Shown: positions 57,936 through 64,000 of the stretch, piece after piece
Position numbering within the stretch: position 1 is the stretch's first letter
Layout of the letters: every line of letters begins with the position of its first letter
Translations under genes and position numbers: made by a program
Notes under the pieces: model-generated
What the model was told of the DNA's origin: nothing
Databases searched by the model: none
The model's input: the letters and a program-made list of their open reading frames with translations, nothing else
Source: Rotaria socialis
Taxonomy: Eukaryota; Rotifera; Eurotatoria; Philodinida; Philodinidae
Direction of reading: 5' to 3'
NCBI GenBank assembly: GCA_905331475.1
Contig: CAJNYU010000019.1
Location: 1 to 64,000 of the forward strand
Length of the DNA stretch: 64,000 nucleotides

Positions 57936-59726
57936 ATGAAATTCAATTATCGATGGCTATTTCTAATAATTTCGTCGATGAACTATGTGTCGAGTGAAGG
58001 ACACACATTTTTAGTCTCCGATTACGGTGTTTATCCGAATGATGATCTTGATGATACAATTGGAATTCAATTAGCTGTCAATGCAGCAATCAAGCATGGA
58101 TTCGCTAGTGATATTATTTTTGAATACGGCATCTATACTATAACATCAACAATTTTGATTATGAATGCAACTGATTTAACAATACGAGGACAAGGAGCCG
58201 ATCAAACATATTTGATTGGTTATAATCAAGTATCGATGTTTTTTACCCAATATTGTCAAGCTTTGACATTGACTTCATTTTCAATTGACTACAATCCACT
58301 TCCATTTACAGCTGGTTATGTGGTTAATGTAGATGACAAATATCTTGATATTAAAGTGGTACCACCACATCAAGCTGATATCAATAGACAAGTTCAAGCC
58401 ATTCTTCGGTATGATCCAATAGAAATGAGACCAGCTTTTGGTCCAAATACATATGAAATCTATCAAATGCCCCCTACCGATGCTAAGACTACTGTTGTTT
58501 CACCTGGTGTATTACGATTACCATTGAGATTACCTTCGAAATTTCTTAAAGGAGATCCTATTGTGGCTCGTTATGCTTTTGGAGGTCATGCTATTTATGG
58601 TCAAGATGTGACTGATATGACAATTCAATCAATCACTATTTATACATCATGGGGGATGGGCTTTGTTACATTGAGAGCCAGACGTTTAAATATTATGAAT
58701 TATCAAGTTTTACCACAAAATGGACGTTGGATGAGTTCAATTGTAGATTGTATGCACTTTGCAGATACGAGAGAATACATTTCTATATCCGATAGTATAT
58801 GTGAAGCAATGGGTGATGACGGTTTAAATGTTCATGCAGTTTTTTTTCTTGTAACAGAGATTATTAGCTCGAATACGATTATCATTGCAGCGACCAATTG
58901 GACCGATCCACTTGATTTTGGAGTTGGTACGACTTTAGAATTTAGTTATAATCAACAACCATTTACAATTCATGAAAATGGGACAGTGTCTTCATTAATA
59001 TTTAATTCTACAAATTCACGAAAAATAATCTTCACGAATTCAGTTTCTGTCAATGTTGGTGATTGGGTATGTGTCGCTAATACACCTTTGTTAACTATAA
59101 GAAATTTTACGGTTGCGAATAATCGTGCTCGTGGTGTTCTATTAGAAACACGAAATGTCGATATAAGAAAATCATTATTTAAACGAACAAGTGGACCTGC
59201 AGTTCTTATTCAACCATCAATATATTGGCATGAAGGTCCTGAAGCTCGAAATATTTCATTGAGTGAAAATATTTATATTGATAATAACGAAGGTATTGCA
59301 CAGGAAAAAGGCATTATTACTATACTACCAGATCCACTTCAGTTAGTTCCAGTCATTAATGATATTCGAATAGAATCATCAACATTTTACTTTGGAATCT
59401 ACAGTCAAGCACTTCTTCAATGCGATAATACAAATCTATTATTGATTCGTGGAAATTATATCGCAACAAACAGCTCAACACCTTTCATATCAATATGCAA
59501 CAGTCGAAATATATCTGCCGAGAACAATTGTGTAGTTAATAGTGAAACAAAAATTGATGAATATTATTCATTTGATCCAACAACACCATGCTCGAAGAAT
59601 TTAAGTAGTTTAATTGATTTACCATCATCAGCATTTAATTCATCGTTTCCTCCACCAGTTGTTCTAAAAGATTTCTTTCTTCTCAATCGCCGATATCGAT
59701 TAAATAAGGGACAATATTTCGAGTAG
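57936..59726 (+). CDS. Secreted beta-helix glycosidase, GH110-like (alpha-1,3-galactosidase family)
   Basis: 596 aa, no introns. A signal peptide covers about residues 1-20 (MKFNYRWLFLIISSMNYVSS). The start of the beta-helix shows VSDYGVYPNDDLDDTIGIQL and AVNAAIKHG, the pectate-lyase-superfamily pattern. The family-specific block is SSIVDCMHFADTREYISISD, SICEAMGDDGLNVHAVFF: D271, H274, D294, D295 and H300 fall where GH110 enzymes have DAxHF..C.G.I.i......DD.lNVHG. GH110 members cleave terminal alpha-1,3-galactose, as in blood group B glycans, and are known mainly from bacteria. Here NVHA replaces NVHG. Several N-x-S/T sites and the signal peptide suggest secretion. Intronless structure in an intron-rich setting is consistent with horizontal acquisition. 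Confidence 0.75.
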   Translation: MKFNYRWLFLIISSMNYVSSEGHTFLVSDYGVYPNDDLDDTIGIQLAVNAAIKHGFASDIIFEYGIYTITSTILIMNATDLTIRGQGADQTYLIGYNQVSMFFTQYCQALTLTSFSIDYNPLPFTAGYVVNVDDKYLDIKVVPPHQADINRQVQAILRYDPIEMRPAFGPNTYEIYQMPPTDAKTTVVSPGVLRLPLRLPSKFLKGDPIVARYAFGGHAIYGQDVTDMTIQSITIYTSWGMGFVTLRARRLNIMNYQVLPQNGRWMSSIVDCMHFADTREYISISDSICEAMGDDGLNVHAVFFLVTEIISSNTIIIAATNWTDPLDFGVGTTLEFSYNQQPFTIHENGTVSSLIFNSTNSRKIIFTNSVSVNVGDWVCVANTPLLTIRNFTVANNRARGVLLETRNVDIRKSLFKRTSGPAVLIQPSIYWHEGPEARNISLSENIYIDNNEGIAQEKGIITILPDPLQLVPVINDIRIESSTFYFGIYSQALLQCDNTNLLLIRGNYIATNSSTPFISICNSRNISAENNCVVNSETKIDEYYSFDPTTPCSKNLSSLIDLPSSAFNSSFPPPVVLKDFFLLNRRYRLNKGQYFE

Positions 59727-60308
59727 TTATAGCAGCAAACATTTCGTTGAAAACAAATGGTATTTTCAATTTCGTCGTAGAATGTGGGGTGGTAGTACAG
59801 TTCATCGCATATGAATAATTCAGTATGTTATTTAATTCATCACCTTAATAAATATACTCCCACTAAAAATTGATATCGAAAGAATACTAGAGTGTTATAG
59901 AAAATTGGAATTACTGATTTTTAATGTTCACAGTATGGAAAACCTGCAATTCTATTTTGTTGGATCTCGGTTTGAGAAAAGAACATTTTTTTTGAGTACC
60001 ATCCCATAATGTATTTGCATGTATTCAGAAGTTATAACATGTTGACTGTTTAGTCATCACCACTAGATTCCTATACGCATAGGATATAAGCGTAGATGTC
60101 GCTCAATGAGATATTCTCTATTACTTAATCGATGTTCACATTCACACTCTGCTTTCAAACTCAAAGTCCACAAAAAATAAAAGTATGAATACATCGCTGG
60201 ATCTATGATAAGGCAAGTAAAAGCAGTCAAACAGGTGCCTCTATTCTCATACAAGTAGAAAAACGTAGTGTGATGTTTTGTGTATGGATTAAACAATAAG
60301 TCACAGTA
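59727..60308. other. Intergenic
   Basis: About 580 bp between two same-strand secreted-protein genes; AT-rich, nothing recognised beyond expected promoter sequence. Confidence 0.5.
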
Positions 60309-61907
60309 ATGTTTTCACTGCGCATCCTAAGCGTTCTTTTCGTTGTTTCAGCTAGTTTTGCTAATGATTTAGAAATTTATTTTGACTTAATCGATCTAAA
60401 TCATGACGGAAAAGCAACAAGTCAAGAACTTGCGATATTTTTGGATCGTTTTTATGAAGAAAAATTTGATCCTGACTTCTCACCTACGTCACCTCTACCT
60501 TCAGCAACGAAAGCGATGCTTGAGAAATTAATTCAAAATTACAATCGAAATGCAACACGTACTTATCTTGTTATCAATGATTTGAAACGCGTTTACTACG
60601 AATTATATAGTTTACAAAATCAAGTGCCTAGCTCTGAATATCAAGGTCTTGATCCAGAGCAAATTCATTTATCATACACACATAATGTGCACAACCAAAT
60701 GTTTATTTCATTTGTTACACGAGATCGACCGACCCCAAATTTGAGACCGATAATTAAGTACGGTAGCGAGGGATACATTGCTTTTGGCAATACAACAACT
60801 TATAATGTCGATGGCTGGCACCATTGGATTCATTATATCTTGATTGATAATCTTCAACCGGGAACAAAATACAATTATGCACTCGGATTTATAGAGTCAG
60901 ACAATAAAACAACTCCATATATATTTTCCAGTCCTGTCTGGGCATTTAAAACAATGCCGATTCAGACGAATGGACAGAGAGAATTCGTCTATATTTACGG
61001 TGATATGGGTACATTTATGCCGATGGGAATTGAAGTAATGAAAGCAATTGTTAGTGATTTCATCAGCAATACAGATGAACAACCCGACTATGTTGTACAT
61101 GTTGGCGATATTGCTTATGGTGGCACAGGAGGTAAAATTGAAATTCAAGCCGTCTGGGATTTGTTTATGAATCAGATAGCTCCAATTGCTAGTCAAATAC
61201 CATATATGACGGCAACTGGCAATCATGAAAAATATTTCAATTATACAAGCTATAAAACACGGTTTTTCATGCCTTCAAAAGTAGATCCAACACCTTTTGA
61301 AGTTGATGAAAATTTCTACTTCGCATTGGAAACAAATTTGGTTCAATGGATATTTCTATCGACTGAACACGACTACACAGAAGGTGCTTCACAGCGAATA
61401 TTTCTTGAAAATGCACTAGAACAGTATCAACAAAAATGGCAATTTAAACAGCGTCCATGGCTGATTGTTGTCGGCCATCGGCCTATGTATACATCTGACA
61501 TAGGAGCCAATGCAGGTGACTTGCAGGTAGACCTTGAGCCCTTATTGGTTAAGTATGGAGTCGATCTTGCAATTTGGGGTCACATGCATTGTTATGAGCG
61601 AACAACGCCAGTAAAATTCAATAATGTGACAGATCGTGAACACTTTTCCGCTGATGGAAAATTATACAAACATAATGCAACAGCAGCTAATCTAACAAGT
61701 CCTATTCATTTGACTATTGGTATGGCCGGTGCTCTCATCAATGAAACATGGTTTCCACAGCCTGAATGGTCACATATAAGATACGCAACGTTTGGTTTTG
61801 GCAAGCTTTACATTTATAATGAAACTCATCTTGAATTCAAAACTATTTTACTTGATCCAACTGTTGTAGATGAAGAGGATCGCTTTATGATTGTTCGTGA
61901 ATTTTAA
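60309..61907 (+). CDS. Purple acid phosphatase with N-terminal EF-hand
   Basis: 532 aa, no introns. Signal peptide about 1-19 (MFSLRILSVLFVVSASFAND). Residues 29-40 are a canonical EF-hand loop, DLNHDGKATSQE. A fibronectin-like domain precedes the phosphatase (about 115-215, with the usual HHWIHYILIDNLQPGTKYNY). All five metal motifs are intact: GDMG (D232), GDIAY (D267, Y270), GNHE (N305), VVGH (H390) and GHMHCYERT (H425, H427). It should be an active secreted or lysosomal binuclear Fe-metal phosphatase of the plant-like/ACP7 type. Many N-x-S/T sites. The EF-hand is not part of standard PAPs and suggests calcium binding. It follows the GH110-like gene on the same strand. Confidence 0.93.
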   Translation: MFSLRILSVLFVVSASFANDLEIYFDLIDLNHDGKATSQELAIFLDRFYEEKFDPDFSPTSPLPSATKAMLEKLIQNYNRNATRTYLVINDLKRVYYELYSLQNQVPSSEYQGLDPEQIHLSYTHNVHNQMFISFVTRDRPTPNLRPIIKYGSEGYIAFGNTTTYNVDGWHHWIHYILIDNLQPGTKYNYALGFIESDNKTTPYIFSSPVWAFKTMPIQTNGQREFVYIYGDMGTFMPMGIEVMKAIVSDFISNTDEQPDYVVHVGDIAYGGTGGKIEIQAVWDLFMNQIAPIASQIPYMTATGNHEKYFNYTSYKTRFFMPSKVDPTPFEVDENFYFALETNLVQWIFLSTEHDYTEGASQRIFLENALEQYQQKWQFKQRPWLIVVGHRPMYTSDIGANAGDLQVDLEPLLVKYGVDLAIWGHMHCYERTTPVKFNNVTDREHFSADGKLYKHNATAANLTSPIHLTIGMAGALINETWFPQPEWSHIRYATFGFGKLYIYNETHLEFKTILLDPTVVDEEDRFMIVREF

Positions 61908-62246
61908 TTTGATTAATTCTTATTTAATTATGAGTGAGTTGGAACGACTTTTACAATAAAATATTTTATCGAAAAAATCGTAATAAAATCTACTTTATGA
62001 TTTCTCTTACATCTACTGCGAAATAGACCTCAAGAATAACTTTTAGTAGACGTATTAAACATGTCTACTGTTTCACATTTTTAGACATGAAAATTGATTG
62101 TAATTGAGATCAATCAACTATACACAGGGTGATAGGTTCAAAACCAGTTTATTTGTGTTCAGTCCGAGACGTAGGTATTGGAAACGATTTGTTAGAATCA
62201 AAAATAATACAAGAAAATTAGAAGCGGCAAACCTTATCCGTTACCC
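61908..62246. other. Convergent intergenic region
   Basis: About 340 bp between the 3' ends of the phosphatase (+) and the LPMO/D8C gene (-). Nothing recognised. Confidence 0.4.
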
Positions 62247-63398
62247 TCAAATAGTACAATATCGCAAAAAACACGCAGGAGGAGCACGAAGCTGAAATAC
62301 GTAGTAGCCACCACAGTTGGTGACTGAAATTTGATTTGACCATTGGCATGAGTTTCTTGGCCAGCTATAGCACACAGTACCAGAAGTTGTGTCACCAATC
62401 GATGTTGGATACGTACCTTTGTACCAACCAGTTCCTTGTGTACCACAATGGAATGGTTCCACTGGACCAGGAGCCAGACGAGTCCCTGCAGCACCTGAAA
62501 ATCGTACCCAAATCGGCTTTGTTTTGAAAACAGCATTGTCACATGTGATGTAGTCTGGATGACTAACATGGCGCGTCTTGTCAGTGATTGTAGTATAATT
62601 GGAGCATTGATGTGATTTAGAGCCTGGTAACATTGTTTCAGTCGGTAATGTTGATTCAACGTTTTCAGTAGGACTCTGTTTTGTGGATAGTGTTGGCGCT
62701 GTTTCTGACACTGTCGGTCTTTCCGAATTCACATCAACTGTTGACGCTAGATCAATTAAAAATAATAAATAACGTTTCACTATTCAATTTCAAACATTGC
62801 AGATCATTAAAAACAAATCTCAATATATGAAAATATAATTGGAATAACAAAGAAATCTAGCCTTTTGACTTTTCTCTCATTTGCTTACATGGAGAAGCAC
62901 CATTACTGCTGCCTGAAGTTGTCACCGGAGACAGTGGAATCACTTGTGTAGAGCTCGCTCTCGAAGCTTTTGCATAGCATTTGCCATTTGTAGGCTTCTT
63001 ATACGAGATTCTATCGACTTTGGTAGAAGTAAGAGTACGACCTGGATTTGGATACTCGAGAGAGAATCCCGCGGTGCTGCGACATTCTCCGGGCCCAATA
63101 TGCCCAGTAAGACTCATGTCGCCAACGAACATATCAGGAAAATCATCAAGCGTGCTCGTTCCAGAGCCATCGATTCTGATAGATGCACAATCTGTGAAGT
63201 ATATAAATAGTTATCATTAACATGACTGAAAAAACAATAGCTCCTATCGGTTACTTTGAAAGTATTCATTTCGATTACCAGTTACAGCAACCCACGACCT
63301 ACACAATCATTCGATGGTGAATTATACAAGAAAATCAATAGAGAACTAACCATGAAAACAATGCATCTCCAGCTCGAGTCTGTTCTGGTATTTCAAAT
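62247..63398 (-). CDS. LPMO-like domain fused to D8C domain, 5' end lost in gap
   Basis: Exons join in frame: up to 63398 down to 63351 (upper end in the N gap), 63279..63298 (20-nt microexon), 62889..63191, 62247..62746. The first part reads FEIPEQTRAGDALFSW, then W-S-W-V-A-V-T-D-C-A-S-I-R-I, FPDMFVGDMSL, GPGECRSTAGFSLEYPNPGR. This resembles the C-terminal half of fungal-type lytic polysaccharide monooxygenases (P...aG.a.fsWtW......NCA.v.I ... mfv ... C.t....v.fPnPG). A Ser/Thr-rich linker follows. Then comes a D8C domain as in uromodulin/GP2: HQCSNYTTITDKTRHVS, WVRFSGAAGTRLAPGPVEPF, HCGTQGTGWYKGTYPTSIGD, GTVCYSWPRNSCQWSNQISV, TNCGGYYVFQL and CFLRYC. The copper-binding N-terminal His is not visible. 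Likely a secreted or surface protein. Confidence 0.65.
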
Positions 63399-63498
63399 NN
63401 NNNNNNNNNNNNNNNNNNNNNNNNNNNNNNNNNNNNNNNNNNNNNNNNNNNNNNNNNNNNNNNNNNNNNNNNNNNNNNNNNNNNNNNNNNNNNNNNNN
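63399..63498. other. Assembly gap (100 N)
   Basis: Exactly 100 Ns, a standard unknown-size scaffold gap. It interrupts the LPMO-like gene, so sequence to the right need not be contiguous. Confidence 0.98.
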
Positions 63499-64000
63499 CC
63501 TCCCCAAGCCTAATGGCTCCGCCGCCTATGAATGGAAGAATCAATATCAACGGCATATACATATGTCCCATTGGAGAATATATTAACGCACGTCGTACAT
63601 TTTTTGTCACTACCGCCAGTATACCGCGGTACTCATAATAACCGGCGTTAGCGCTTATAAGCTCCGATCCCAGCTAAGAAGGCTTCCAAAAACCGTTTTT
63701 TTGTCAAATCTCGATTTATTTTGGACAAAGAATTCAAACTAATCGAAAAAAAAAACTATTTTAGAATGGATTTTTCGAATTATTATTTTTACAGCGACAT
63801 CTTCAATAAAATATTTATCTCATAAATGAGACTGATTTGCGATATGTGGCTACTACAGATGGCTCAGGTACAACGACGTTATCGGAGTGCCTCGAATTCA
63901 TCACGACTCTGCCAGTTTTAACAGGTTTAAAAAATTTTCAGTCGTTCCTATACTATAGAAAAGGATGCATCACTTTCATGAAAAACCAGCGGTATACCGC
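63499..64000. other. Post-gap sequence with ACCGCGGT-type repeats
   Basis: A minus-strand ORF at 63499-63610 contains P-M-G-H-M-Y-M-P. An H-M-Y-M start would suit an LPMO mature N-terminus, but this is weak. ACCGCCAGTATACCGCGGT at 63614-63632 and GCGGTATACCGC at 63989-64000 belong with the ACCGCGGT repeats seen at 16351 and 57190. Confidence 0.4.

Noticed and set aside
63499..63610. Possible first exon of the LPMO gene (G-H-M-Y-M-P)
   Set aside because: The N gap prevents checking the frame, and the following residues do not fit an LPMO N-terminus; the only intron that would fit is 35 bp.

Overview
The window reads as animal nuclear DNA, most likely from a bdelloid rotifer. It is AT-rich, genes are small, and introns are mostly 45-110 bp with GT..AG ends. 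The protein set fits this group: metazoan housekeeping genes, F-box/LRR-like proteins, LRR modules encoded one per exon, FLYWCH-MULE transposases, Penelope-like relics, carbohydrate-active enzymes of probable foreign origin, and scattered TGTGGG-like patches (TGTGGG is the reported bdelloid telomere unit). Rotifer identity is inferred from gene families; no species is claimed.

Layout. 1-0.8 kb: 5' end of a beta-tubulin gene (minus) whose third intron carries a foldback element. 0.8-5.9 kb: no convincing gene. 5.9-8.6 kb: a decayed TIR-domain exon and thirteen 84-bp LRR exons (minus). 9.8 kb: Tigger-like transposase scrap. 10.7-11.85 kb: F-box-like gene with an in-frame stop before its conserved C-terminus. 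14.7-16.1 kb: otopetrin-like channel gene broken by an in-frame TAA. 17.5-18.8 kb: hAT-type non-autonomous element (16-bp TIR, 8-bp TSD) with a GC-rich foldback element nested in it. 18.95-19.3 kb: small membrane protein. 20.8-22.8 kb: type II membrane glycosyltransferase-like gene. 25.6-28.5 kb: KDEL receptor, RNase P subunit RPP21 and mitochondrial ribosomal protein mS37/CHCHD1 in one head-to-tail series; the last two are 22 bp apart with a splice acceptor directly before the ATG, as in a trans-spliced operon. 29.5-31 kb: Pelota. 31.4-32.5 kb: intact F-box-like gene. 33.6-34.6 kb: SDR. 35.1-36.3 kb: VWA protein. 36.5-37.2 kb: a TA-flanked MITE and foldback copy 2. 38.4-40.5 kb: mRNA guanylyltransferase-like protein with a coiled-coil N-terminus and an altered active-site motif. 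43.4-46.0 kb: DUF3431 pseudogene and FLYWCH-MULE transposase pseudogene. 46.3-46.6 kb: foldback copy 3. 46.9-47.1 kb: U6 snRNA. 49.5-51.6 kb: decayed tandem array with a period near 200 bp. 53.0-53.5 kb: foldback element. 54.4-55.4 kb: Gly/Val-rich protein of unknown role. 56.8-57.2 kb: Penelope-like RT relic. 57.9-59.7 kb: GH110-like beta-helix enzyme. 60.3-61.9 kb: purple acid phosphatase with an EF-hand. 62.2-63.4 kb: LPMO-like domain joined to a D8C domain, running into a 100-N assembly gap.

How they fit. Housekeeping genes (tubulin, KDELR, RPP21, mS37, PELO, U6) are interleaved with accessory, often damaged genes (LRR, TIR, F-box, otopetrin, DUF3431) and with small inverted-repeat elements. 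The right end holds three secreted enzymes or enzyme-like proteins (GH110-like, acid phosphatase, LPMO-like) that would suit digestion of polysaccharides and phosphate esters. I could run no search; exon joins were worked out by hand from splice signals and reading-frame continuity.
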